From an uncultured Pseudomonadota bacterium (GTDB lineage: Bacteria; Pseudomonadota; Gammaproteobacteria; Methylococcales; Methylomonadaceae), in contig CAISXF010000004.1 in NCBI GenBank assembly GCA_903889445.1, positions 1 through 42,623 on the forward strand: 42,623 bases of DNA. Reading direction: 5' to 3'. A program made the position numbers and the translations under genes. This document shows positions 23,582 through 33,267 of the stretch, in pieces. How positions within the stretch are numbered: position 1 is the stretch's first letter; each line of letters starts with the position of its first letter. Below the pieces are notes generated by a model. The model made no database searches, was not told the origin of the DNA, and was given only the letters and a program-made list of their open reading frames with translations.

Positions 23582-25651
23582 ATGTCTATTGATATGTCAC
23601 AATTTCATCAAGTTTTCTTTGAAGAATGTTTCGAAGGCTTGGAAGCTATGGAATCTGGGTTGTTGTCGCTCAATATCGGCGACATTGATTCAGAAGTCAT
23701 TAACACCATTTTTAGAGCGGCTCATTCTATTAAAGGCGGCAGCGGCACGTTCGGTTTTACCGTCGTGGCGGAATACACGCACATTATGGAAACATTACTC
23801 GATGAAATGCGTGACGGGCGCAGACAAGTCACTAAAAAGGCGGTCGATGTATTGTTAGGTTCGGTTGATTGTTTACGCGAAATGTTAACGTCAATTCAAA
23901 ATGAAGAAGATGTAAATATGGTCAGCGCGGCGAAACATCAAGCCGCGTTAGAAATAGAATTGAATGGTTCGGCGGGAAGTGGAAGTGCGCCCAAAGCAAT
24001 CGAAGTTCATGAAATTGCGCCAGTCGCTGTGGCAAACGAATCAGAAGAGATTGATGAAGAGCAAGGCTGGAAAATCGCTTTTTGTCCGTACTTGAATTTA
24101 CTCAAAACGGGCAACGATCCCGTGCGTTTATTTCGAGAACTCAATGGATTAGGCGAATTTACAGCGAATGTTAATATCCAAGATGTGCCGCCTTTCGATG
24201 AATTAGATCCTGAGGAATGTAATATCTCTTGGGAATTAAAATTAGTCACCGATGCGAAAGAGGCTGCGATACGCGAAATTTTCAGTTGGGTGGAAGACGA
24301 TTGTGCCTTAGAAATCGCGCCACTATCAAAACCTAAGAAAGTCAAAAAACTAAAAGTGACACCGTCCGCGCCAGCTGTTGACGTTGTTGAAGTAATTTCT
24401 GTCGCCCCTGAAGTTGTTGAATCTACGGCTAAAAAAGCCGCTGCCGTCGTTGAATCGGATCCTTCTAAAAACACGCCGAAAGCCTCCAGTTCGATTCGTG
24501 TTGATACCGATAAAATTGATACGCTGATTAACATGGTAGGCGAAGTCGTGATTACGCAATCGATGCTTGGATTGATTGGCGAAAATTTCACCATGGATAA
24601 AGTCGGGCAACTAAAACGCGGCTTGGCACAGTTGGAACGTCACACCCGCGATTTGCAACAAAGCGTAATGAATATCCGAATGTTGCCAATTAGTTTCGTG
24701 TTTAGTCGTTTCCCGCGCTTGGTGCATGACATTAGCACGCAATTACACAAAAAAATTACGCTGAAATTAGTCGGTGAAAATACCGAAGTCGATAAAGCCG
24801 TCGTCGAATTGATTAACGATCCGTTGGTGCATTTAATTCGTAACAGTTTGGATCACGGAATTGAAATGCCTGCGGAACGTATTGCGGCAGGCAAACCAGA
24901 AATGGGAACGATTGAGCTGAAAGCTTATCACCGTGGCGGTCACATTGTGATTGAAATTGTCGATGATGGACGCGGCATGGATAAAGCGAAATTGTTGGCG
25001 AAAGCGATTGAAAAAGGTTTGGTCGATGAAGCAACGATTATGTCCGACAAACAAATTCTGGAATTGATTTTTATGCCAGGATTTTCAACCGCCGAAAAGT
25101 TGACCGATATTTCAGGGCGTGGCGTGGGAATGGACGTGGTGCGTCGAAACATTCAATCGTTGGGCGGCAATATCGATATTATTTCTGAACTCGGCAAAGG
25201 TTCGACGATTGCGATTCATTTGCCGTTGACGTTGGCAATTTTAGACGGTCAATCGGTCGCAGTGGGCGATGAAACGTATATTGTGCCGCTGGTGTCGATT
25301 ATTGAATCAATCAATATCACCGAAAAAATGCTCAACAAAGTAGCGGGCAAAGGCGAAACGTTCAAATTACGCAGCGAGTATTTACCCATTATCCGAATGC
25401 GCGAAATTTTCAACGTAAAATCCGGCGAAGCAACCAAATCGAATGAAGGTGTCATAGTCGTCGTGGAAGGGCAGGGTGCATTGTGTGGGTTTTTAGTCGA
25501 TGAATTACTCGGTCAACAACAAGTCGTTATCAAATCGCTGGAAGCCAATTATCGGCGCGTCGAAGGCGTATCCGGTGCCACTATTTTGGGCGACGGTTCG
25601 GTCGCATTGATTCTCGATGTCCCTGGTTTAGTTCGCTTGTCCGTGCGCTAA
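23582..25651 (+). CDS. cheA: Chemotaxis histidine kinase CheA
   Basis: This 689-residue protein has the CheA domains in order. P1 has phospho-His 48 in AAHSIKGG (residues 1-115). A second alpha/beta domain contains WKIAFCPYLNLLKTGNDP and ends WVEDDCALEI (about residues 160-245). An Ala/Val-rich linker follows, then the P3 dimer helices starting at IRVDTDKIDTLINMVGEVV. The P4 kinase has an N box (NDPLVHLIRNSLDHG), DDGRGMD, GRGVGMDVV and GKGSTI. The last is a P5 CheW-like domain. It phosphorylates CheY and CheB. It is the first gene behind its own sigma-54 promoter. Confidence 0.95.
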   Translation: MSIDMSQFHQVFFEECFEGLEAMESGLLSLNIGDIDSEVINTIFRAAHSIKGGSGTFGFTVVAEYTHIMETLLDEMRDGRRQVTKKAVDVLLGSVDCLREMLTSIQNEEDVNMVSAAKHQAALEIELNGSAGSGSAPKAIEVHEIAPVAVANESEEIDEEQGWKIAFCPYLNLLKTGNDPVRLFRELNGLGEFTANVNIQDVPPFDELDPEECNISWELKLVTDAKEAAIREIFSWVEDDCALEIAPLSKPKKVKKLKVTPSAPAVDVVEVISVAPEVVESTAKKAAAVVESDPSKNTPKASSSIRVDTDKIDTLINMVGEVVITQSMLGLIGENFTMDKVGQLKRGLAQLERHTRDLQQSVMNIRMLPISFVFSRFPRLVHDISTQLHKKITLKLVGENTEVDKAVVELINDPLVHLIRNSLDHGIEMPAERIAAGKPEMGTIELKAYHRGGHIVIEIVDDGRGMDKAKLLAKAIEKGLVDEATIMSDKQILELIFMPGFSTAEKLTDISGRGVGMDVVRRNIQSLGGNIDIISELGKGSTIAIHLPLTLAILDGQSVAVGDETYIVPLVSIIESINITEKMLNKVAGKGETFKLRSEYLPIIRMREIFNVKSGEATKSNEGVIVVVEGQGALCGFLVDELLGQQQVVIKSLEANYRRVEGVSGATILGDGSVALILDVPGLVRLSVR

Positions 25652-25680
25652 TTTTTCACTTACTCAAACAAAAAACCGTC

Positions 25681-26202
25681 ATGTCACAAGAAAATAAAAC
25701 CCCAGTCGTAAAAGAAACCTTTGTGAAAAATAATTCAGATGTCGCCGTCACCATTCAGTATTTGAGTTTTGTTTTAGGAAAAGAAGAATACGGAGTTGAT
25801 ATTTTACGGGTGCAAGAAATCCGAAGTTGGGAACCCGTTTCGCGTGTGCCAAATGTGCCGCCTTATGAAAAAGGTGTGGTGAATTTGCGTGGCGCGATTG
25901 TGCCAATTATCGATTTACGCGAACGTTTCAGCCTTAGTAAAGTCGAATATACGCCGCTGACGGTGGTCGTTGTTTTACAAACGGGCAACGGTAATCACAC
26001 GCGCATCATGGGCGTGGTGGTAGATTCCGTTTCCGACGTGATTAGCGTTGATAAATCCGAAATCCAAGGCGCACCGGATTTTGGTACAAAAGTCAGCAAT
26101 GAATTTATTAACGGTCTAGTTTCAGTCAATGAACGCATGGTGATGTTGCTGGATGTGGATAAACTATTGACGTTAGAAACAACGGAACAATCCGAAAATT
26201 GA
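25681..26202 (+). CDS. cheW: CheW coupling protein, first copy
   Basis: This 173-residue protein is a single CheW domain: EEYGVDILRVQEIRSWEPVSRVPNVP, then GVVNLRGAIVPIIDLRERF, and the final MVMLLDVDKLL. CheW links receptors to CheA. An N-terminal tail of about 20 residues precedes the domain. It lies 29 bases after cheA and shares its promoter. A second, distinct CheW follows the receptor gene, so the array may have two kinds of coupling subunit. Confidence 0.93.
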   Translation: MSQENKTPVVKETFVKNNSDVAVTIQYLSFVLGKEEYGVDILRVQEIRSWEPVSRVPNVPPYEKGVVNLRGAIVPIIDLRERFSLSKVEYTPLTVVVVLQTGNGNHTRIMGVVVDSVSDVISVDKSEIQGAPDFGTKVSNEFINGLVSVNERMVMLLDVDKLLTLETTEQSEN

Positions 26203-26236
26203 TTATTAGTCGCAAAATTTTGACGAGAACGCTGCA

Positions 26237-28558
26237 ATGAAAATGAATATGCCAGTCACGAATCACGAAGTTGTTATGAAATCCGGAGCGATTTTAGTCA
26301 CTCGCACCGATTTAAAAGGCGTGATTACGTTTGCCAACGATGCTTTTGTAGAAATCAGCGGGTATTCACGCGCCGAGTTGGTTGGCTCGTCACACAACAT
26401 TGTTCGTCATCCCGATATGCCATCCGCTGTTTATGAAGAAATGTGGAATACCATAAAAAAAGAGAAGCCGTGGCACGGGGTGGTGAAAAATCGTACGAAA
26501 GCGGGGGATTTTTATTGGGTGAACGCGAATGCGATGCCGTTATTGGAAAATGGGAGTGTGATTGGCTATATATCCGTACGCCACGCCCCTTCGCGTACTG
26601 ATATTAGTGAAGCAGAACAGTTTTATCGCAAAGTTGCCACTAATGAAGCGGCGTTGCATTCAACCGGTGCCGCCGCTTTTTTTAAGAAAATTAAAGAAAT
26701 TTCACTCGACAAAAAATTGGCATTTGCCTCCACGCTACTTGCCGCACCGAACGTTTTTTTAATGTCTGAATTTTTGAATACAGCGGATTATGGTTTGCTA
26801 TCCGTCACTGTAACGTTGACCGTTTTGGGCGGATTGATGGTGTTCAAAATTTCTCATAACACTAGCGAATTAGTCAATTTATCGATTAACGAATTACGCA
26901 AAGTAAGCCAAAATAAATTTGGGGTACCTCCTAATTTAAGACGTGACGATCAATTTGGTGATTTATTTCGTACCATTTATGGCACCGGCATTAAATTAGG
27001 CAGTGATGTAGGGCGTTTAAATCAAGACGCTGCTGATGCGCTGCGTATTATTAGCGGGTTAGAAAATGTGCAATCTAGCGTGTTAATTACGAATGTCAAT
27101 TTAGACATTATTTTTGTAAATCAGTCGGCGCGAACCTTATTTTCAAGAGTAGAGGCGGATTTTAAAAAACACTTGCCTAATTTTAGAGCGGATACATTGC
27201 TCGGCACAAATATCGATGTATTTCATACAAACCCTGAATACCAACGCCAATTACTCGGTAAGTTGTCTGATTCGACTATGTACGAACTCGAATTGGCGGG
27301 GCATGCGTTTCAAATTATTGCAAAACCAGTGATTTCAGCGGACGGTTCGCGAATTGGTTACATTGCTGAGTGGATGGACAGAACCCAAGAAAATAAAATT
27401 GAACGTGAAATTGAAAATTTAGTAAACTCGATTAAAGTTGGGGATTTGAGAGCGCGAATTCATTTAGAGGGTAAAGAAGGTTTTAATAAATCACTGTCCA
27501 TTAACATCAATGGTTTAACCGATGTGATTGAAAGCGTATTTATGGACATCAATGCCATTATGCAAAAAATGGCAGACGGTGATTTAACCGGCAACATTCA
27601 CACGGATTATCAAGGTGCTTACGCGCAATGCAAAGATAATATCAATAACACGATTACTAAAATTAATCAGTTTATTGAGCAGATTCGCGAAGCCGCTGAG
27701 TTCGTCAATAATGCGTCTCAAGAAATCGCCAGCGGTAATAATAATTTGTCACACCGTGTCGAACAGCAAGCCGCGAGCTTGGAAGAAACGGCGGCAAGTA
27801 TGGAAGAGTTGGCGAGTACCGTAAAATGTAACGCGACCGATATGCAACAAGCTCTCAACGTGGTGAAATCCACCGCGCAATTAGCAGAAAAAGGCGGCGA
27901 TGTGGTGAAATCCGCGATTGTCGCAATGCGAGAAATCAATGAAAGTAGCAATCGCATTGCTGAAATTATCGGCGTGATTGACGAAATTGCGTTTCAAACT
28001 AATTTGTTAGCATTAAATGCGTCGGTAGAAGCGGCGCGGGCGGGTGAACAAGGACGTGGTTTCTCAGTCGTAGCGACTGAAGTCAGGAAGTTAGCACAAC
28101 GCAGCGCGTCGGCAGCCGCTCAAAGTAGCGAAATGATTCAAAATAGTGTGCAAAAAGTACATGCTGGCACGGCATTTGTTAATGAAACAGGGACGGCGTT
28201 AATGGAAATTGTGGGCGGTATTATTAAAGTGGGCGACCTTGTCGGTCATATTGCTGAATCCAGTAACGAACAATCAGCGGGCATTGGTCAAGTTAATCAA
28301 GCTGTCGCGCAATTGGATGAAATTACTCAGCAAAATGCCGCGTTAGCAGAAGAAGCGGCTGCGAATAGTATGGCGATGAGTGAACAATCCGCCAAAATGA
28401 CTCAACTGATTAGTTTCTTTAAATTGAGCAATAAATCGTCATCGTTGGCGGTACGTCAACATGACAGCACATCGAAAAAAGCGGTGGTCGTTAAACCAAA
28501 ATCGGCGGCGGTCGTTCAATCATCCCCCAGTTACAATAGCGATTGGGAAGAGTTTTAA
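26237..28558 (+). CDS. Aer-like PAS chemoreceptor with a CheR/CheB docking tail
   Basis: This is a 773-residue receptor. Residues 1-125 form a PAS domain close to E. coli Aer, including NIVRHPDMP (Arg 57, His 58, Asp 60) and Trp 79, residues tied to FAD in Aer. A hydrophobic stretch at about residues 155-205 gives a membrane hairpin without a large periplasmic domain. A second PAS-like domain follows ([17 protein letters not shown]), then a HAMP-like part and the signalling hairpin ([27 protein letters not shown]). The protein ends in DWEEF, the form of a CheR-binding pentapeptide. The probable role is oxygen/redox sensing through FAD. Confidence 0.92.
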   Translation: MKMNMPVTNHEVVMKSGAILVTRTDLKGVITFANDAFVEISGYSRAELVGSSHNIVRHPDMPSAVYEEMWNTIKKEKPWHGVVKNRTKAGDFYWVNANAMPLLENGSVIGYISVRHAPSRTDISEAEQFYRKVATNEAALHSTGAAAFFKKIKEISLDKKLAFASTLLAAPNVFLMSEFLNTADYGLLSVTVTLTVLGGLMVFKISHNTSELVNLSINELRKVSQNKFGVPPNLRRDDQFGDLFRTIYGTGIKLGSDVGRLNQDAADALRIISGLENVQSSVLITNVNLDIIFVNQSARTLFSRVEADFKKHLPNFRADTLLGTNIDVFHTNPEYQRQLLGKLSDSTMYELELAGHAFQIIAKPVISADGSRIGYIAEWMDRTQENKIEREIENLVNSIKVGDLRARIHLEGKEGFNKSLSININGLTDVIESVFMDINAIMQKMADGDLTGNIHTDYQGAYAQCKDNINNTITKINQFIEQIREAAEFVNNASQEIASGNNNLSHRVEQQAASLEETAASMEELASTVKCNATDMQQALNVVKSTAQLAEKGGDVVKSAIVAMREINESSNRIAEIIGVIDEIAFQTNLLALNASVEAARAGEQGRGFSVVATEVRKLAQRSASAAAQSSEMIQNSVQKVHAGTAFVNETGTALMEIVGGIIKVGDLVGHIAESSNEQSAGIGQVNQAVAQLDEITQQNAALAEEAAANSMAMSEQSAKMTQLISFFKLSNKSSSLAVRQHDSTSKKAVVVKPKSAAVVQSSPSYNSDWEEF

Positions 28559-28609
28559 TTTGATTACCGATAAAAAACGTCCACTAATAACTCGCAGGAA
28601 ATGACAGCC

Positions 28610-29140
28610 ATGACAACCGATTATATCGCCGCAAACAGCAAACAAATTGAACAGTTTTTAACGTTTGAACTCGCCAACGAAGTGTACGGCGTGGAAATTT
28701 TAAAAGTGCAAGAAATCCGAGGTTGGGAAGCGGTTCGCGTGATACCTAATGCACCATCGTTTATTAAAGGCGTATTGAATTTGCGCGGGTCGGTCATTCC
28801 CATTGTGGATTTGCGCGAACGGTTTTCACTTGAACATTGCGATTACACCCAAAAAACGGTCGTGATTGTGTTGTGCGTCAAGCGTTCGCATGCCGAGACG
28901 TTTGTGATGGGGATTGTTGCCGATGCCGTATCGGATGTACTGGATATTAAATGCAGCGAAATTAAAAAAGCCCCGAATTTTGGCGCACAATTAGATACTC
29001 GTTATATGCGTGGCATGCACGTTTATAAACAAAATATGATTATGCTGTTGGACGTAGATAAACTGCTCAATCCGGATGAACTGGATGATATTGAAACGAT
29101 TTCTGATTCAGTTTCTGTTGACTACGATGAATTGCTGTAA
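28610..29140 (+). CDS. cheW: CheW coupling protein, second copy
   Basis: This protein has 176 residues from the ATG at 28610, or 179 from an ATG at 28601; AGGAA upstream fits the later one better. It has the CheW pattern (NEVYGVEILKVQEIRGWEAVRVIPNAP, GVLNLRGSVIPIVDLRERF, MIMLLDVDKLL) plus an acidic tail. It differs clearly from the first copy, so the two are old duplicates. Its stop overlaps the parA start (TAATG), which suggests their products are made together. Confidence 0.92.
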   Translation: MTTDYIAANSKQIEQFLTFELANEVYGVEILKVQEIRGWEAVRVIPNAPSFIKGVLNLRGSVIPIVDLRERFSLEHCDYTQKTVVIVLCVKRSHAETFVMGIVADAVSDVLDIKCSEIKKAPNFGAQLDTRYMRGMHVYKQNMIMLLDVDKLLNPDELDDIETISDSVSVDYDELL

Positions 29141-29913
29141 TGACCAGATTAGTTGCGATTATTAACCAAAAAGGCGGGGTCGGGAAAACGACCACGACGG
29201 TGAATTTGTGTCACGCGCTGGCAGAATCTGGCAAAAAAGTCACCGTGATTGATTTTGATCCACAAGGACATTTGGCGGTTTCATTTGGTGTCATTTCGCA
29301 CGAAATCAGCGGCATTGATTTGGCATTACTCAAAGAAAAAACCATTGATGAGCAAGTGGTGCCAATACGAAAAAATCTGCAATTGATTCCGGCGGGTTCA
29401 AAACTGAAAGACGTGGAACAAATGAGCAATACCGGTTCACCGCGCGGCGTGTTGTTGCGTGATGCGTTGCGCGGGCAATTACTGAATCAAGATTTTATTT
29501 TTATTGATTGTCCCCCCTCGTCCGGATTATTAGTGGCGAATGCGCTCATTGCTACCCAAGAAGTGTTGGTACCGATGGCGGGTGATTTTCTCGCGTTACA
29601 AGGTTTGTCGCATTTAATGGCAACGATTAAACGTTTTGAAGGCGCGTTAAAAAGACACTATAAATTGTCGGTCGTTATTTCCCGTTATATGTCTACCCGC
29701 CGCATTTCCGGTCAGGTTCTGAACGTTTTACTGTCGCATTTTCCGAATCAAGTGTTGGCGACGGTCATTCGTGAAACTGCGTTATTGGCGGAATGTCCCA
29801 GTTTCGGGCAAACCATTTTGGAATACAGTCCTAAAAGCCGTTCCGCCAGAGATTTCCGTAACCTTGCCAATGATTTTCTTGAAAATAGAGTAATGACAAA
29901 TGACAATAAATAA
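29140..29913 (+). CDS. ParA-family ATPase, likely chemotaxis array positioner
   Basis: This 257-residue protein has the deviant Walker A motif KGGVGKTTTT (Lys 11 and Lys 16), the switch DFDPQGH, and FIDCPPSSG as the second acidic motif, all typical of ParA/Soj/MinD proteins. Family members in chemotaxis operons (ParC in Vibrio, PpfA in Rhodobacter) place receptor arrays at poles or spread cytoplasmic clusters evenly. There is no parB next to it. The STAS protein encoded next, with a basic N-terminal patch, could serve as the ATPase partner (inference). Confidence 0.87.
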   Translation: MTRLVAIINQKGGVGKTTTTVNLCHALAESGKKVTVIDFDPQGHLAVSFGVISHEISGIDLALLKEKTIDEQVVPIRKNLQLIPAGSKLKDVEQMSNTGSPRGVLLRDALRGQLLNQDFIFIDCPPSSGLLVANALIATQEVLVPMAGDFLALQGLSHLMATIKRFEGALKRHYKLSVVISRYMSTRRISGQVLNVLLSHFPNQVLATVIRETALLAECPSFGQTILEYSPKSRSARDFRNLANDFLENRVMTNDNK

Positions 29914-30598
29914 TTTGATTGGTTATGATCCCCTCGCGTGGCTGGATGCTGAGGTGATTGAAGAAATTCCGCCCGTCGTAATTGCCAAAAAAGCGACCAA
30001 ATCCAGAGCAAAAGCGAAAGTTGCACCGGTCGCCATTATCGACAGCGAACCCGCCGCAAAGTTGCAAACAATACCAAAAGCACAGGATGAAATTGAGTCG
30101 GTTATTGATACGCCTGAAAGCGTTGAAATTGACGTGATGATTGATGGCGACGTTGATATTACGATTGATACTGATGAACACGTCGATATTGAGTTTGAAA
30201 TTTCTATTGAATCACCGCAAAATGACAAAGATGTGATGAATCAAATCGTTGACGAAGTGAACGAAATGCTTGTAGAAACCATTGCAGCAGAAGTCATCGA
30301 AAGCGTTCCTAAAGAAATTATCGAACCACTAATTGAGTTAGGTTCTGATGCAACGATGAAGCATCTTGCTACACTTTACGACACGGTAAAACACGTTTTA
30401 GCCGCACATGATAGGTTTGAAATTAACGCTTCAAATGTGACGACCATCGATACGGCGACGTTGCAATTATTAGTATCATTAAAAAAAGATGCACCGCGTT
30501 TAAATAAAACCGTAGACATTATTTATCCGTCACCTCGATTTATTGAATCGGCAAAATTATTGAATTTACTTGATGTGCTTGACGTAACCGACGTTTAA
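29900..30598 (+). CDS. STAS-domain protein with a basic patch and acidic linker
   Basis: This 232-residue protein overlaps parA by 14 bases. It begins with the short motif YDPLAWLD, then a Lys/Arg/Ala patch (AKKATKSRAKAKV, about residues 29-41), then a long Asp/Glu/Ile/Val-rich linker (IDVMIDGDVDITIDTDEHVDI). The C-terminal STAS domain (about residues 145-232) has the key site TTIDTATLQLLVSL. STAS domains bind partners and may be switched by phosphorylation of a Ser/Thr at that site. A basic tail near the N-terminus is a known way to stimulate ParA ATPases; that link is inference. Confidence 0.75.
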   Translation: MTINNLIGYDPLAWLDAEVIEEIPPVVIAKKATKSRAKAKVAPVAIIDSEPAAKLQTIPKAQDEIESVIDTPESVEIDVMIDGDVDITIDTDEHVDIEFEISIESPQNDKDVMNQIVDEVNEMLVETIAAEVIESVPKEIIEPLIELGSDATMKHLATLYDTVKHVLAAHDRFEINASNVTTIDTATLQLLVSLKKDAPRLNKTVDIIYPSPRFIESAKLLNLLDVLDVTDV

Positions 30599-30635
30599 TG
30601 TGGAGTAATCCGCTCAAAGGAGATACGTTATTGTT

Positions 30636-31472
30636 ATGGCAATCGTAGAAAAAGAACGTGAATTTAAATTTACAGCTGAAGATTTCAATATATTGAGAAA
30701 ATTGTCGAATGATTATTCTGGTATTCAAGTGCCGGATGAACGTTTTGACATGTTTTATTCTCGCTTATCCAAGCGTGTTAGAAAGTTAGGCTTATCCAAT
30801 TTTAAAGAATACTGCCACTATCTACGCAACAATTATGAGCAAGAATTTACCCCATTCATTAACGCCATTACGACGAATCTGACTTCTTTTTTTCGTGAAC
30901 AACATCATTTTGATTATTTGCGTGATGTGGTGATTCCTGAATTATTGGTGCGGAATGCAAGTACAAAACAAATTCGTATTTGGTCAGCCGGTTGTTCGAC
31001 AGGTGAAGAGCCGTATTCGGTGGCGATGACCTTGTTAGAAAATGTACCCAGCGATTGGAATGTGAAAATTTTAGCGACCGATTTAGATACGAATGTATTG
31101 CAAACAGCCGTGGATGGCGTTTATACCGAAGACCGTATTACGGATTTGCCGTTAAATGTTTTGAAACGTTGGTTTATGAAAAGTAAATCGTCGTCTGGTC
31201 ACGTTAAAGTTAAAGCGGAATTGCAGGAAATCATTCAATTTGAACAGTTGAATTTAATTCAAGAATGGGCAATGAAAACGCCGTTTGATGTTATTTTTTG
31301 CCGTAACGTACTCATTTATTTTGACCGTGAAACAAAAGCGGCATTGGCAAAACGATATGCTAAACTGCTAGCCAGTAAATCTTGGTTATTTATTGGGCAT
31401 TCAGAATCTCTGAATCAAATTTGTAATGAATTTGAGTTGGTTGCGACTACTAGTTACCGAAAAAATACATAA
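30636..31472 (+). CDS. cheR: Chemoreceptor methyltransferase CheR
   Basis: This 278-residue protein has an N-terminal helical domain (about residues 10-75), then the S-adenosylmethionine-binding domain with IRIWSAGCSTGEEPYSVAM, LATDLDTNVL and FDVIFCRNVLIYFD. CheR methylates glutamates on receptors. A CheR-binding pentapeptide ends the receptor encoded in the same operon. CAAAGGAGATACG lies upstream of the ATG at 30636. The stop is directly followed by the cheD start. Confidence 0.95.
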   Translation: MAIVEKEREFKFTAEDFNILRKLSNDYSGIQVPDERFDMFYSRLSKRVRKLGLSNFKEYCHYLRNNYEQEFTPFINAITTNLTSFFREQHHFDYLRDVVIPELLVRNASTKQIRIWSAGCSTGEEPYSVAMTLLENVPSDWNVKILATDLDTNVLQTAVDGVYTEDRITDLPLNVLKRWFMKSKSSSGHVKVKAELQEIIQFEQLNLIQEWAMKTPFDVIFCRNVLIYFDRETKAALAKRYAKLLASKSWLFIGHSESLNQICNEFELVATTSYRKNT

Positions 31473-32108
31473 ATGAATTCGAATCAAATTAACAAACCTT
31501 CTATTCAAGGCTTTGATCACGTCAATCGTTATCTCGACAGAAATCATGGCATTGTTGCTGCGAAGATATTACCTGGCGAGTATTACGTCACCGCTGAAAA
31601 TGAATTGATTACGACAGTTTTGGGATCGTGCATTTCAGCGTGTGTCAGGGATAAAGAAACGGGCATCGGTGGCATGAATCATTTTATGTTACCGGAAACA
31701 ACGGCTGCTAAAATGAAACAAGGTAGCGATGCCTTGATTGGTAATGCGACCCGCTACGGTAATTATGCGATGGAACATTTAATCAATACTATTTTGTCAA
31801 ACGGCGGTAAACGTAAAAATTTAGAAATCAAAGTGTTTGGCGGTGGAAAAATTATTCCGACATTAGGCGATGTGGGCAAAAGCAATATCAGTTTTATTTT
31901 GGATTACATTGACCAAGAAGGATTGGTGTTACTGTCTCAAGATTTAGGCGATATTTATCCACGCAAAGTGATTTATTTTCCAAAAACGGGTAAGGTTGGG
32001 ATGAAGAAAATTCAAGATTTACACAATGACACGATTGCACAGCGTGATCGTCAATACTCAAGAAAAATTAAAGATGCGCCTGTTGAAGGCGATGTCGAGT
32101 TATTTTAA
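31473..32108 (+). CDS. cheD: Receptor glutamine deamidase CheD
   Basis: This 211-residue protein has the CheD signature: TTVLGSCISACVRD with the catalytic Cys, GGMNHFMLP with the catalytic His, and KVFGGGKII. CheD deamidates receptor glutamines and in some bacteria works with a CheY phosphatase. It follows cheR with no gap and precedes cheB, the standard order in the Che2-type clusters. Confidence 0.93.
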   Translation: MNSNQINKPSIQGFDHVNRYLDRNHGIVAAKILPGEYYVTAENELITTVLGSCISACVRDKETGIGGMNHFMLPETTAAKMKQGSDALIGNATRYGNYAMEHLINTILSNGGKRKNLEIKVFGGGKIIPTLGDVGKSNISFILDYIDQEGLVLLSQDLGDIYPRKVIYFPKTGKVGMKKIQDLHNDTIAQRDRQYSRKIKDAPVEGDVELF

Positions 32109-32159
32109 TTGAACGATTGAAAACTACATGGACAACCTATCTAAATTTTAGAGTCGTAT

Positions 32160-33233
32160 ATGAAAAAAATTCGAGTTTTGATTATTGACGATTCTTTGTT
32201 AATCCGAAAAGTATTAACAGGCGTACTAAATACTGCACCTGATATTGAAGTGATTGGAGCTGCGGAAGATCCGTTAGTAGCTCGCGAAATGATTAAACAG
32301 CTCAATCCCGATGTATTAACATTGGACATTGAGATGCCGCACATGAACGGTCTAACGTTTTTGCGTAATTTAATGCGTTTACGTCCCACGCCCGTTGTGA
32401 TGATTTCAGCATTAACAGAACAGGGCGCGGATGCGACATTAAATGCGATGGCGTTAGGGGCTGTGGATTTTGTGGCGAAACCTAAAGTCAATGTCGAACA
32501 TACGTTAGTGGATTATGCGGAAGAAATTATTGAGAAAGTACGTCTAGCAGCAAACACGAATGTTCAAGTAATGAAAATTCGTGAGGAGCCGCCGCATATT
32601 GAGAAAGAGCTTAATCCGATGCAGCGAATTTTAGCGGCTCGAAAAACGACAGGTTTTAATAAAATTATTGCGTTAGGTTCATCGACGGGCGGCACCGAAG
32701 CCATTAAAGTAATCATGAAAAGTATGCCCGCAGACAGTCCGCCGATTTTAATTACTCAACATTTGCCCGCCGCGTTTAGCGAGTCGTTTGTGAATCACAT
32801 TGATTCGATAACAGAAATGACGGCAAGTATTCCCGTACATGGTCAAGTTGTAGAATGGGGAAATATTTACCTCGCACCTGGCAATAAACACATGGAAGTT
32901 ATTCGTAGTAATAATCAATATGTTATTCAACTACAAAATAGTGAACCTGTGAATCGACATAAACCGTCGGTTGATGTGCTGTTTTATGCTGCGGCGAAAT
33001 GTGCAGGTGAAAATGCGGTATGCGTTTTGCTTACAGGAATGGGAGCAGATGGCGCCGTCGGAATGAAAGCAATGAAAGCCGCCGGTGCAAAAACCATTGT
33101 GCAAGATGAGGCATCGAGTGTGGTGTGGGGAATGCCTGGTGCGGCATTTAAATTAGGCTGTGCCGATTACGTTGTTCCGTTAGATGACATTGCCGCTAAA
33201 ATTTTGACGCTGGTCAAATCTGGATTGCGCTAA
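32160..33233 (+). CDS. cheB: Receptor methylesterase CheB
   Basis: This 357-residue protein has a receiver domain (Asp 10-Asp 11, phospho-Asp 56 in LTLDIEMPHMNG, Lys in VAKPK), a linker, and the esterase domain with the catalytic Ser in LGSSTGG, His in ITQHLP and Asp in LLTGMGADG. Phosphorylation by CheA activates demethylation of receptors. It lies 51 bases after cheD. No separate promoter is evident. Confidence 0.95.
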   Translation: MKKIRVLIIDDSLLIRKVLTGVLNTAPDIEVIGAAEDPLVAREMIKQLNPDVLTLDIEMPHMNGLTFLRNLMRLRPTPVVMISALTEQGADATLNAMALGAVDFVAKPKVNVEHTLVDYAEEIIEKVRLAANTNVQVMKIREEPPHIEKELNPMQRILAARKTTGFNKIIALGSSTGGTEAIKVIMKSMPADSPPILITQHLPAAFSESFVNHIDSITEMTASIPVHGQVVEWGNIYLAPGNKHMEVIRSNNQYVIQLQNSEPVNRHKPSVDVLFYAAAKCAGENAVCVLLTGMGADGAVGMKAMKAAGAKTIVQDEASSVVWGMPGAAFKLGCADYVVPLDDIAAKILTLVKSGLR

Positions 33234-33267
33234 TCAACAGACATTATTTTCAGGCGAAAGAAACATT

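Noticed and set aside
24007-24594. A 195-residue minus-strand open frame inside cheA
   Set aside because: It is a Ser/Thr-rich shadow of the CheA linker; no start signal, no known motif.
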